A stretch of DNA of 41,072 nucleotides, taken from positions 1 through 41,072 of the forward strand of contig NZ_LGQZ01000099.1 of NCBI RefSeq assembly GCF_003116015.1. The letters run 5' to 3'. This document shows positions 8,419-16,018 of this stretch, piece by piece (position 1 is the stretch's first letter; each line of letters begins with the position of its first letter). Made by a program: the position numbers and the translations under genes. A model generated the notes under the pieces. The model searched no databases and was not told the origin of the DNA. It saw nothing but the letters and a program-made list of their open reading frames with translations. This stretch comes from Azospirillum sp. TSO22-1 (GTDB taxonomy: Bacteria; Pseudomonadota; Alphaproteobacteria; Azospirillales; Azospirillaceae).

Positions 8419-9093
8419 ATGGCCGACAAAAAGCTGCGGATCGGCGTGGTGCTGTCGGGCTGCGGCGTCTACGACGGCGCCGAGATCCACGAGGCGGTGT
8501 GCACGCTGATCGCCATCGACCGGGCGGGGGCGGAAGCCGTGTGCTACGCCCCCAACGTCGCCCAGGCGCACGTCATCGACCACGCCACCGGCCAGGAGAC
8601 GGGCGAGACCCGCAACGTGCTGGCGGAATCCGCCCGCATCGCCCGCGGCAAGATCACCGACCTCGCCCGGTTCCAGGCCGGCGACGTCGACGCGCTGATC
8701 TTCCCCGGCGGCTTCGGCGCGGCCAAGAACCTCTCCAGCTTCGCCTTCCAGGGCCCGGACTGCACGGTGAACCCGGACGTCGAGACGGCGGTGCGCGCCA
8801 TGGTGCAGGCCGGCAAGCCGATCGGCGCGCTGTGCATCGCCCCGGCCATCCTCGCCAAGCTGCTGGGCAAGGAGGGGGTGGAGCTGACCATCGGCTCCGA
8901 CGCCGGCACCGCCCAGGCGCTGGAGACGCTGGGCGCCAAGCACCGCACCACCACCCACTGCGAGGTGGTGGTCGATCAGGCGCACAAGGTGGTCACCGCG
9001 CCCTGTTATATGCTGGACGCGTCCGTTGCGCAGATCGCCGATGGTGCGGCCAACGCGGTGAACGCGCTGATCGGGCTCGTCCGTTCGGCCTGA
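8419..9093 (+). CDS. elbB: ElbB/ES1-family protein (DJ-1/PfpI fold)
   Basis: 224 residues. VVLSGCGVYDGAEIHE at the N-terminus and GALCIAPAILAKLLG around Cys139 are signatures of ElbB (also ES1/GATase1_ES1) in the DJ-1/PfpI superfamily. E. coli ElbB was linked to isoprenoid synthesis and later reported to have weak glyoxalase activity; the physiological role is unsettled. FPGGFGAAKNLSSFA and CYMLDASVAQIADG are further conserved blocks. It is a soluble cytoplasmic protein. The ATG at 8419 has GGAGGA 7 bases upstream, a strong reason to prefer it over the codon at 8332, which lies inside the preceding palindrome. The gene stands alone and is followed by a hairpin at 9111-9137. Confidence 0.9.
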   Translation: MADKKLRIGVVLSGCGVYDGAEIHEAVCTLIAIDRAGAEAVCYAPNVAQAHVIDHATGQETGETRNVLAESARIARGKITDLARFQAGDVDALIFPGGFGAAKNLSSFAFQGPDCTVNPDVETAVRAMVQAGKPIGALCIAPAILAKLLGKEGVELTIGSDAGTAQALETLGAKHRTTTHCEVVVDQAHKVVTAPCYMLDASVAQIADGAANAVNALIGLVRSA

Positions 9094-9110
9094 TCGGCCA
9101 CGGGACTTAC

Positions 9111-9137
9111 CCCGCCGGGTGGAATTTACCCGGCGGG
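9111..9137 (+). terminator. Hairpin after elbB
   Basis: CCCGCCGGGT (9111-9120), loop GGAATTT, ACCCGGCGGG (9128-9137): a perfect 10-bp stem 18 bases after the elbB stop. No T-tract follows, so it is either a weak terminator or an RNA-stabilising hairpin. Confidence 0.5.
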
Positions 9138-9193
9138 ATCCCGCCCGTACCATGCTTCCCTGATGCAGCGGTTCCCCGACCGCGGAGGGCAGC

Positions 9194-9754
9194 ATGGTGC
9201 GCACGCTCTTCCTTGCGATCCTCGTCTTCGCCGCCGGTCCGGCGGCCGCCGCGGACTGGTACGCGGTGGATGCGTCCCGCGTGCGCATCGCCGTGAAGCA
9301 CCCCGCCTTCGCCGGTCAGGCGCCGGCGGTCAGCGTCCGCATCCCCGACGACATCGCCCGCACCGCGCAATCCGACTGGCTGCGCCTCGGCTCGCTGGCC
9401 GAGCCGGGACCGGTGTTCACCGCCACCTACCAGACCGAGCACCGCGGCTTCCCGCCCTACACGCTGGCCGAGAGCTTCCGCCACAAGATGGCCTTCCGCG
9501 CCTGGACGACGATCGCGGTGGCGGACGGGCCGACCGTGCGCTCCGACTTCGGCCCGGTCGAGACCATGAAGGTGACCATCGCCAGGGACGGCGTGGAGCG
9601 GCAGTGCGGCTACTGGCACTGGCAGGAGTCCGACAACCGCTCCTACTTCGACGGCTGGTACTGCCCGGCGGTCGGCCAGGAGGTCGGCGACGCCGACATC
9701 CAGCGCTCCGTCTGGGCGGTGCGCTGGCGCACCCAGGAAGCGCGCGCGCCCTGA
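9194..9754 (+). CDS. Small secreted protein of unknown function
   Basis: 186 residues. A Sec signal peptide (MVRTLFLAILVFAAGPAAAA) with a likely cleavage after AAA gives a mature protein of about 166 residues starting DWYAVDAS. The mature part is rich in Trp, Tyr and Arg, with two cysteines (RQCGYWHW and DGWYCPAV, about 20 residues apart) that could form a periplasmic disulfide. No catalytic motif or family is recognised. A strong GGAGGGC precedes the ATG. There is no close neighbour in the same operon (elbB is 100 bases upstream behind a hairpin), so context gives no clue to function. Confidence 0.75.
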   Translation: MVRTLFLAILVFAAGPAAAADWYAVDASRVRIAVKHPAFAGQAPAVSVRIPDDIARTAQSDWLRLGSLAEPGPVFTATYQTEHRGFPPYTLAESFRHKMAFRAWTTIAVADGPTVRSDFGPVETMKVTIARDGVERQCGYWHWQESDNRSYFDGWYCPAVGQEVGDADIQRSVWAVRWRTQEARAP

Positions 9755-9919
9755 CCACGGCGAATCACTCCTGGTGACACCACCGCCGGCGTGCTCAGGG
9801 TCGGAACCATATGCGCCCAAGAAAGCGGCAATATGGCGAATGATTATGCAAGCAGAGAACCGAATTCGCATACGCGAACGTATTTCATGCGCCCCGGCAA
9901 GACTTGAATCAGCACGAAT

Positions 9920-9947
9920 TTGAAATTTTCGTGACAGACGATATCAT
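9920..9947 (+). promoter_or_regulatory. Candidate sigma70-type promoter of the chemoreceptor gene
   Basis: TTGAAA (9920-9925), 16-base spacer, TATCAT (9942-9947), placed 28 bases before the ATG at 9976, in a gap (9755-9975) that is clearly more AT-rich than its surroundings. Predicted only from similarity to the consensus. Confidence 0.45.
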
Positions 9948-9975
9948 CGGTTCGCATGCGAAGGGGGATGCGACG

Positions 9976-11994
9976 ATGACGAACCGCGTGTGGAAGCGCC
10001 CGACGATTGCCGGTCTGGTGAACTGGTTCGGCATCCTGCTTACGCTCAGCTTCCTGGCCGCGGGCGCCGCCGGTAATTTCGCCATAAACGAGTTGAAGGT
10101 CGGTGGCCCGATCTACCAGCGCATCATCTTCGGCAAGGACCTGATCGCCGATATCCTGCCGCCGCCGGAATACGTCATTGAATCCTACCTCGAGGCGACG
10201 CTGGCGATGAACGACCCGGCCTCGGTCGAGGCGCATCGCGCCCGGCTGGCCAAGCTGCACAAGGAATACGACGAGCGCCACGACTACTGGCTGGCGCAGG
10301 ACTTCGAGCCGGCGTTGCGCGACAAGCTGACCCGCACCTCGCACGCCCACGTCATGCGCTTCTGGGACGCGCTCGAAGGGCGGCTGCTGCCGGCGCTGGC
10401 CAAGCGCGACCTGGAGACGGCGCGCGCCGCCTACGCCGACGTCGCCGCCGCCTATGGCGCGCACCGCGCCGTGGTCGATGAGGTGGTGGCCGCGACGGAG
10501 ACGCTGAACGCCGCCACCGAGGCCCACGCCGCCGACCGCGAGACCCTGTTCATGACGGTGGTGTGGGTGGGCTCGGCGCTGGTGCTGGCGCTGCTGGTGG
10601 CCGGGGTGGCCGGCATCGCGGTCGGCGTGATCCGGCCGGTGGTGGCGATGACCGGGGTGATGAAGCGGCTGGCCGGCGGCGACCTGACGGTCGGGATTCC
10701 CGCCGCCGACCGCAGCGACGAGGTGGGCGCCATGGCCGCCGCCGTCACCGTGTTCAAGGAGAACGCGCTGGAGGCCGAACGCCTGCGCGCCACGCAGGAG
10801 GCGGAGCGCGAGCGGGCCGAGCACGACAAGCGCGACGCGCTGATGCGCATGGCCGAGACGGTGGAGCGCGAGGCCACCGCCGCGGTCGAGAACGTGGCGA
10901 CGCGCACCGGCCGCATGGCCGCCAACGCCACGGAGATGGCGGCCTCGGCCGGGGCGGTCAGCAACAACAGCCAGAACGTCGCGGCCGCCGCGCAGCAGGC
11001 GCTGGCCAACGCGCAGACCGTCGCCTCGGCGACCGAGCAGCTGAGCGCGGCGATCCGCGACATCTCCGGCCAGATCGGCACCGCCACCGGCATCACCGGC
11101 AAGGCGGTGACGGCGTCGGGGCACGCCGAGCAGACGATGATGCAGCTGGTCAACGCGGTGAACCGGATCAGCGAGGTGACCAAGCTGATCAACGACATCG
11201 CCGGCCAGACCAACCTGCTGGCGCTCAACGCCACCATCGAGGCGGCGCGGGCCGGCGAGATGGGCAAGGGCTTCGCGGTCGTCGCTTCGGAGGTCAAGAG
11301 CCTCGCCACCCAGACCGCCAAGGCGACCGACGAGATCGCCAGCCAGATCACCGAGATCCAGACCACCACGGCGGAAACGGTGGAAGCGGTGCGCGCCATC
11401 ACCAACGCCATCCGCAACGTCGAGACGGTGTCGACCACCATCGCCACCGCCATCGACCAGCAGGGCGCGGCGACCAGCGAGATCGCCCGCACCGTGGCGC
11501 AGACCTCGGAAGCCGCGCAGGAGGTGGCGGAGCGCATCGCCCAGGTCTCCGCCGAGGCGTCGGTGACCGGCGAGCGGGCGACGCAGGTGAACAGCCTGTC
11601 CGGCATGGTGGCGCAGAGCATCGACCAGCTGCGCCACGTGGTGATCGAGGCGGTGCGCACCGCCACGCCGGAGGTCAACCGCCGCCGCCTGCCACGCTAC
11701 CCGCTGAACCGCCCGGGCACGCTGTCGGCCGGCGCGCGGCAGGTCGCGGTGACGGTGGAGAACGCCTCGGAGGGCGGCGCCCAGGCGAAGGGCGACGTCG
11801 CGGGGCTGAGCGCCGGGAACGCGGTGCAGCTGACCTTACCGGGGATGGAGCGGGCGATCCCGGCGACGGTGAAGCGCATCGAGGACGGCCGGGCACACCT
11901 GACCTTCACCGTGCCCGCCTCCGACGCCCAGGCGTTCGCCGAGGCGTTCCGGAGGCTGGTGGCGGGGCTGAGGCCGCTGGAGCACGCGGCGTAA
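9976..11994 (+). CDS. Methyl-accepting chemotaxis protein with C-terminal PilZ domain (Tlp1-like)
   Basis: 672 residues. TM1 (about 15-37), a periplasmic helical sensor of about 150 residues, TM2 (about 192-215), a HAMP domain with IRPVVAMTGVMKRLAGG, then a cytoplasmic signalling domain whose CheA/CheW-contact tip (NDIAGQTNLLALNATIEAAR) starts at residue 406. After it comes a PilZ domain (about 568-665): an RxxxR site in RRRLPR (569-574), then NxSxxG in VENASEGGA, which together bind c-di-GMP. A. brasilense Tlp1 has the same architecture and tunes taxis through c-di-GMP. No pentapeptide for CheR/CheB tethering is seen at the end. The ATG at 9976 has AAGGGGG 8 bases upstream; an ATG at 9904 lacks this. 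Confidence 0.92.
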   Translation: MTNRVWKRPTIAGLVNWFGILLTLSFLAAGAAGNFAINELKVGGPIYQRIIFGKDLIADILPPPEYVIESYLEATLAMNDPASVEAHRARLAKLHKEYDERHDYWLAQDFEPALRDKLTRTSHAHVMRFWDALEGRLLPALAKRDLETARAAYADVAAAYGAHRAVVDEVVAATETLNAATEAHAADRETLFMTVVWVGSALVLALLVAGVAGIAVGVIRPVVAMTGVMKRLAGGDLTVGIPAADRSDEVGAMAAAVTVFKENALEAERLRATQEAERERAEHDKRDALMRMAETVEREATAAVENVATRTGRMAANATEMAASAGAVSNNSQNVAAAAQQALANAQTVASATEQLSAAIRDISGQIGTATGITGKAVTASGHAEQTMMQLVNAVNRISEVTKLINDIAGQTNLLALNATIEAARAGEMGKGFAVVASEVKSLATQTAKATDEIASQITEIQTTTAETVEAVRAITNAIRNVETVSTTIATAIDQQGAATSEIARTVAQTSEAAQEVAERIAQVSAEASVTGERATQVNSLSGMVAQSIDQLRHVVIEAVRTATPEVNRRRLPRYPLNRPGTLSAGARQVAVTVENASEGGAQAKGDVAGLSAGNAVQLTLPGMERAIPATVKRIEDGRAHLTFTVPASDAQAFAEAFRRLVAGLRPLEHAA

Positions 11995-11995
11995 G

Positions 11996-12026
11996 AAGCC
12001 CCTCCCCCGCGAGGAGGAGGGGCTTT
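11996..12026. terminator. Bidirectional terminator between the chemoreceptor and serA
   Basis: AAGCCCCTCC (11996-12005) pairs with GGAGGGGCTT (12016-12025), followed by TTT on the plus strand and flanked by A residues that give a short T-run on the minus strand. It sits between two converging genes and probably serves both. Confidence 0.75.
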
Positions 12027-12032
12027 GGAGGG

Positions 12033-13610
12033 TCAGAACCGCAGCACCTTCGCCTGCACCACGCTCGGCAGCGCGGCGATCTTCGCCAGCACGTCGTCGC
12101 CGATCCGCTGGTCCACCGAGACCAGCGCGATGGCGTTCTCGCCCGGCGCGGTGCGGCCGAGGTGGAAGGACGCGATGTTGACGCCGGCGTCGCCCAGCGT
12201 CGCGCCCAGCCGGCCGATGAAGCCCGGCTTGTCCTCGTTGCGGATGTACAGCATGTGGGTGGACAGCTCGGCCTCCACCGGCACCTCGTCGATGCCGACG
12301 AGGCGCGGCTTGTCGCCGCCGAACAGCGAGCCGGTCAGCGTGCGGCTGCGCTGCTCGCTGACCACCGTCACGCGGATCAGCGTGTGGTAGTCGCCGCCGC
12401 GGTCGCGCTTGGTCTCGGCGATGTCGATGTTGCGCTCGCGCGCGATCACCGGGGCGTTGACCATGTTGACGCTGTCCAGCAGCGGCGACAGCAGGCCCAT
12501 GACCACCAGCGCGGTCAGCGGCTTGGTGTTCAGCTCGGCCACGGCGCCCTCGTACTCCACGGTGATGGAGCGCAGGCCGGACTGCGTGATCTGCCCGGCG
12601 AAGCTGCCGAGCTGCTCGGCCAGCCGCATGTAGGGCTTCAGCTTCGGCGCGTCCTCGGCCGAGACCGAGGGCATGTTCAGCGCGTTCACCACCGCGCCGG
12701 TCATCAGGTAGTCCGACATCTGCTCGGCCACCTGCAGCGCCACGTTCTCCTGCGCTTCCGAGGTGGAGGCGCCGAGGTGCGGGGTGCAGATCACCTGCTC
12801 CAGGCCGAACAGGGCGTTGTCCTTGGCCGGCTCCGTCGCGAAGACGTCGAGCGCCACGCCGGCGACGTGGCCGGACTCGATGGCCGCCTTCAGGTCGGCT
12901 TCGACGATCAGGCCGCCGCGGGCGCAGTTGACGATGCGGACACCCTTCCTGCACTTGGCCAGCGCCTTGGCGTCGAGGATGTTCTTCGTCTGCTCGGTCA
13001 GCGGCGTGTGCAGCGTGATGAAGTCGGCGCGGGCCAGCAGCTCGTCCAGTTCGACCTTCTCGACCCCCAGCGTGACGGCGCGCTCGTGCGACAGGAACGG
13101 GTCGTAGGCGACGACCTTCATCTTCAGCCCCTGCGCCCGGTCGGCGACGATGGAGCCGATGTTGCCGGCGCCGATCAGGCCCAGCGTCTTGCCGGACACC
13201 TCGACGCCCATGAAGCGGTTCTTCTCCCACTTGCCGGCGTGGGTGGAGGCGTTGGCCTGCGGGATGTCGCGGGCGACGGCGAACAGCAGCGCGATGGCGT
13301 GCTCGGCCGTGGTGATGGAGTTGCCGAACGGCGTGTTCATGACCACCACGCCGCGCTGGGTGGCGGCCGGCACGTCCACGTTGTCGACGCCGATGCCGGC
13401 GCGGCCGACGACCTTGAGGTTGGTCGCCGCGGCCAGCAGATCCTTGGTCACCTTGGTGGCCGAGCGGATGGCGAGGCCGTCGTAGTCGCCGATGATGGTC
13501 TTCAGGTCGTCGGCGGACAGGCCGGGACGGACGTCCACCTCGACGCCGCGCTCGCGGAAGATCTCGACGGCGCGGTCGGACAGCTTGTCGGAAATCAGGA
13601 CCTTGGGCAT
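12033..13610 (-). CDS. serA: D-3-phosphoglycerate dehydrogenase (long form with ACT domain)
   Basis: 525 residues, the length of the long PGDH form. It oxidises 3-phosphoglycerate to 3-phosphohydroxypyruvate with NAD, the committed step of serine synthesis. The NAD site is GAGNIG (147-152). The catalytic triad is Arg231 (NCARGGLI), Glu260 (FATEP) and His278 (TPHLGAST). An intervening ASB-type domain (about 315-450) and a C-terminal ACT domain (about 452-525, with NEDKPGFIGRLGATLG) follow; the ACT domain is the usual serine sensor. The ATG at 13610 has GGGGAG upstream and gives the standard N-terminus MPKVLISDKLS. It lies downstream of serC in the same direction, separated by a 199-base gap filled with a palindromic element. 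Confidence 0.97.
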   Translation of the reverse strand: MPKVLISDKLSDRAVEIFRERGVEVDVRPGLSADDLKTIIGDYDGLAIRSATKVTKDLLAAATNLKVVGRAGIGVDNVDVPAATQRGVVVMNTPFGNSITTAEHAIALLFAVARDIPQANASTHAGKWEKNRFMGVEVSGKTLGLIGAGNIGSIVADRAQGLKMKVVAYDPFLSHERAVTLGVEKVELDELLARADFITLHTPLTEQTKNILDAKALAKCRKGVRIVNCARGGLIVEADLKAAIESGHVAGVALDVFATEPAKDNALFGLEQVICTPHLGASTSEAQENVALQVAEQMSDYLMTGAVVNALNMPSVSAEDAPKLKPYMRLAEQLGSFAGQITQSGLRSITVEYEGAVAELNTKPLTALVVMGLLSPLLDSVNMVNAPVIARERNIDIAETKRDRGGDYHTLIRVTVVSEQRSRTLTGSLFGGDKPRLVGIDEVPVEAELSTHMLYIRNEDKPGFIGRLGATLGDAGVNIASFHLGRTAPGENAIALVSVDQRIGDDVLAKIAALPSVVQAKVLRF

Positions 13611-13651
13611 GTGGGGCTCCCCTGGGGAATTGGTTGAATGCGCCCTAGGTG

Positions 13652-13802
13652 CCCCCACCCCATCCCTCCCCTGCTCTCGGCGGATCGAAGATCCGCCTGC
13701 CGCGTCAGCGCAAACCGAAGGTTTGCGCGTGAGCTTCGCAGGGGAGGGGGCCTGTCGCCATTCCCCTCCCCTGCAAAGCGGGGGAGGGGGCAGGGGTGGG
13801 GG
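13652..13802. repeat. Nested palindromic element between serC and serA
   Basis: Two hairpins with the same GAA loop, arms 13679-13686/13690-13697 (GGCGGATC) and 13708-13716/13720-13728 (GCGCAAACC), are enclosed by a third stem 13664-13674/13738-13748 (CCCTCCCCTGC). Next to them is a fourth hairpin (CCCCTCCCC 13763-13771 with GGGGAGGGG near 13780-13789). The outermost ends, CCCCCACCCC and GGGGTGGGGG, are also complementary. It looks like a composite intergenic REP-type element. Confidence 0.85.
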
Positions 13803-13809
13803 CAAGTGA

Positions 13810-14973
13810 TCAGGCAGCCGCCGTGATCTCGGCCTTCGCCGTGGCGAACGCCCAGTCGAGCCAGGGCAGCAGCGCGTCGATGTCGCCGCCCTCGACGGTG
13901 GCGCCGCCCCAGATGCGCAGGCCGGCCGGCGCATCGCGGTAGGCCGCGATGTCGTAGGCCACACCTTCCTTCTCCAAGAGCGACGCCAGCTTCTTGGCAA
14001 AGTCCGCCTGGCCGCCCGCGTCCAGCGCGGTGACCGCCGGGTCCGCGATGGTCAGGCAGATCGAGGTGCAGGAGCGGATGGCCGGGTCCTTCGCCAGGAA
14101 CGCCGCCCAGTTGCCGGACTTCGCCTGCCAGTCGGCGATCTTCTTCAGGTTGCCTTCCGAGCGCTCGACCAGCGCCGTCAGGCCGCCGACCGACTTGGCC
14201 CACTGCAGGCCGTCGATGGCGTCCTCGACCGCCAGCATGGACGGCGTGTTGATGGTGTCGCCCTTGAAGATGCCCTCGTTGATCTTGCCGTCCTTGGTCA
14301 TGCGGAAGATCTTCGGCATCGGCCACGCCGGCTTGTAGCTCTCCAGGCGCTCCACGGCGCGCGGGCTCAGCACCAGCATGCCGTGCGCCGCCTCGCCGCC
14401 CAGCACCTTCTGCCAGGACCAGGTGACGACGTCGAGCTTGTCCCACGGCAGGTCCATGGCGAACGCCGCCGAGGTGGCGTCGCAGATGGCGAGGCCCTGG
14501 CGATCGGCCGGGATCCAGTCGCCGTCCGGCACGCGCACGCCGGACGTGGTGCCGTTCCAGGCGAAGACGACGTCGCGGCTCCAATCGACCTGCTTGAGAT
14601 CGGGGATCTCGCCGTAGCCGGCCTGGAGCAGGCGGGCGTCGAGCTTCAGCTGCTTGGCGATGTCGGTGCCCCAGTCCTTGCTGAAGCTCTCCCACACCAG
14701 CACGTCCACCGGCCGGGCGCCCAGCAGCGACCACAGCGCCATCTCGACGGCACCCGTGTCGGAGGCCGGCACGATGCCCAGGCGGTAGTCGGCGGGGATG
14801 CCCAGGATCTCCTTGGACAGGTCGATGACCTGCTGCAGCTTGGCCTTGCCCGGCTTCGAACGGTGCGAACGGCCGAGACAGGCGCCCTTCAGCGCGTCCA
14901 GCGACCAGCCCGGACGCTTGGCGCAGGGACCCGAGGAGAAGTTGGGAACGGTCGGCCGGACGGTCGGCTTCAT
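13810..14973 (-). CDS. serC: Phosphoserine aminotransferase
   Basis: 387 residues, of the alphaproteobacterial/methanosarcinal-type SerC family. It converts 3-phosphohydroxypyruvate and glutamate to phosphoserine and 2-oxoglutarate with PLP. PLP-binding Lys189 lies in TWSWQKVLGGEAAHG. NFSSGPCAKRPGW at the N-terminus and SDTGAVEMALWSLLG (phosphate-binding loop) are diagnostic. The start at 14973 has AAGGAAG 6 bases upstream; the in-frame codon at 15123 would add an unrelated Arg/Pro-rich stretch. It is the first gene of serC-serA and faces away from the response regulator gene. A serB phosphatase is not in the window. Confidence 0.95.
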   Translation of the reverse strand: MKPTVRPTVPNFSSGPCAKRPGWSLDALKGACLGRSHRSKPGKAKLQQVIDLSKEILGIPADYRLGIVPASDTGAVEMALWSLLGARPVDVLVWESFSKDWGTDIAKQLKLDARLLQAGYGEIPDLKQVDWSRDVVFAWNGTTSGVRVPDGDWIPADRQGLAICDATSAAFAMDLPWDKLDVVTWSWQKVLGGEAAHGMLVLSPRAVERLESYKPAWPMPKIFRMTKDGKINEGIFKGDTINTPSMLAVEDAIDGLQWAKSVGGLTALVERSEGNLKKIADWQAKSGNWAAFLAKDPAIRSCTSICLTIADPAVTALDAGGQADFAKKLASLLEKEGVAYDIAAYRDAPAGLRIWGGATVEGGDIDALLPWLDWAFATAKAEITAAA

Positions 14974-15132
14974 GGAACGCTTCCTTCGTTGCTGTGCGAC
15001 CGGGTGGGCGGTCGCGGCCCGCAGCGACGATAGGTGCGTGGGCGGGGGTCCGTCAACGGAAGGGACACAGGCGTGCCTGGGGCGGGATGCCGCGCGGGGC
15101 TGGAGATGCGCTGCCGCAATCATGAACGACTA

Positions 15133-15164
15133 ATGGAGGAATTTTTCATATTATATTCCTCCAT
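15133..15164. promoter_or_regulatory. Perfect 10-bp inverted repeat in the serC/response-regulator divergent region
   Basis: ATGGAGGAAT (15133-15142), a 12-base AT-only spacer apart from one C, then ATTCCTCCAT (15155-15164). The whole 15124-15240 stretch is strikingly AT-rich for this genome. Because it lies between divergent genes it is more likely an operator or a 5'-leader hairpin than a terminator. Confidence 0.5.
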
Positions 15165-15240
15165 GCAGGGTATTTAAAGAAATAATACGATCATTTGGTT
15201 GTGCATTCTGCAACATACAAGAGAATGAAGGGGTATTCCC

Positions 15241-15606
15241 ATGAAGGCTCTGATCGTCGACGAAACGGCCACCCTGCGGCGCATCGTGCGCAATCACGTT
15301 GTGATGAACGGTTATCCGGAGCCGAGCCAGGCGGACAGTTTCCCGGCTGCGCTTCAGACGCTCCGCGACAGCCCGCACGACCTCGTGCTCTGCGACTGGA
15401 AGGTCGGCCAGGAAAGCGGCATTGAGCTTCTCAAGAGCATCCGCGCCGACGATGAGATCAAGAACGTCCGATTCATCCTGATCATGCCGGACGTCAGCCA
15501 TGAACTGATCATGGAAGGCAAGAAGTACGGCATCAACAACTACATCATAAAGCCGTTCAACACGGAACAGCTGCAAGCGAAGATCCGCCACGTGATGGGT
15601 TGGTGA
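15241..15606 (+). CDS. Single-domain response regulator (CheY-like)
   Basis: 121 residues, a receiver domain with no output domain. The acidic pair is Asp7-Glu8 (LIVDET), the phospho-acceptor is Asp52 (LVLCDWKVGQESG) and the conserved lysine is Lys104 (YIIKPFN). At the switch position, normally Thr or Ser at the end of beta-4, this protein has Met82 (FILIMPDV), which is unusual and may change how phosphorylation is signalled. AAGGGG precedes the ATG by 8 bases. The gene is monocistronic, with a GC-rich hairpin right after it. No histidine kinase or che gene is adjacent, so its partner is unknown. Codon use is less GC-biased than in neighbouring genes. Confidence 0.9.
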   Translation: MKALIVDETATLRRIVRNHVVMNGYPEPSQADSFPAALQTLRDSPHDLVLCDWKVGQESGIELLKSIRADDEIKNVRFILIMPDVSHELIMEGKKYGINNYIIKPFNTEQLQAKIRHVMGW

Positions 15607-15617
15607 GCGGTTCCGAT

Positions 15618-15644
15618 GCCGGGCCGCCCGACAGGCGGCCCGGC
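15618..15644. terminator. GC-rich hairpin after the response regulator
   Basis: GCCGGGCCGCC (15618-15628), loop CGACA, GGCGGCCCGGC (15634-15644): a perfect 11-bp stem 11 bases after the stop. It lies between converging genes. There is no T-tract, so termination is likely but not certain. Confidence 0.6.
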
Positions 15645-15658
15645 GCCGAAGCCCGCGA

Positions 15659-16018
15659 CTACCGCCCCACCGCCGCCAGCACTCCGCGCATCCACTCCAG
15701 CGCCTGATCGGCGTGGTCGGCGTCGAAGGGCAGGTCCGGCCAGTACTCGGCGTGCTGGCGCAACCGCGCCAGATCCTCGAAATAGTTGGCCAGCACCAGG
15801 ATGTGCTGCGGCGGCGCGTCGGTGAAGCGCGCGGTCCGCATCGCCGCGCGCACCTTGGCGTGGCGCACCGGGTCGCGGCCGACGTCGACACCGACGTGCG
15901 GGGCCGCCATGTGCAGCGCCGCGGTGTAGCAGGCCTGCGCCGCCATGCGGCACTGCGCCTCCCCCGGGGTGCCCGCCAGCAGGGACTCGGCGGCGGCGAT
16001 CAGGTCTTCAGGACGCAT
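15659..16018 (-). CDS. Small HEPN-like protein, function unknown
   Basis: 119 residues, mostly helical. EAQCRMAAQACYTAALHMAA (residues about 20-39) resembles the second helix of small HEPN proteins, whose pattern is an Arg followed by a Tyr-Ala-Ala-x-His stretch, and the C-terminal DADHADQALEWMRGVLAAV resembles their last helix. The Rx4-6H pair of HEPN RNases is not clearly present, so nuclease activity is not claimed. Its ATG at 16018 overlaps the end of the upstream gene by 11 bases, so translational coupling is likely. It is the last of three genes nadE-unknown-HEPN-like. Alternatively it is just a four-helix protein of unrelated function. Confidence 0.65.
   Translation of the reverse strand: MRPEDLIAAAESLLAGTPGEAQCRMAAQACYTAALHMAAPHVGVDVGRDPVRHAKVRAAMRTARFTDAPPQHILVLANYFEDLARLRQHAEYWPDLPFDADHADQALEWMRGVLAAVGR

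Noticed and set aside
8258..8509. Small protein encoded within the ACAGAG palindrome
   Set aside because: The frame (HRGTRSFFLCVSVPL-like) is just translated palindrome and runs out of frame into elbB.
5491..9288. Very long minus-strand open frame (over 1200 codons)
   Set aside because: It runs antisense through ipdC and elbB and out of frame through gltX. Its product is Arg/His/Gly-rich, as expected for shadow frames in very GC-rich DNA. The other frames are recognised enzymes.
10563..13637. 1024-codon plus-strand frame across the chemoreceptor end and serA
   Set aside because: Out of frame with the chemoreceptor and antisense to serA, low-complexity product; a GC shadow.
13652..13802. CRISPR array
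   Set aside because: The repeated units are nested inverted repeats, not regularly spaced direct repeats, and no cas genes are present. The same holds for the repeats at 1115-1175 and 39177-39299.
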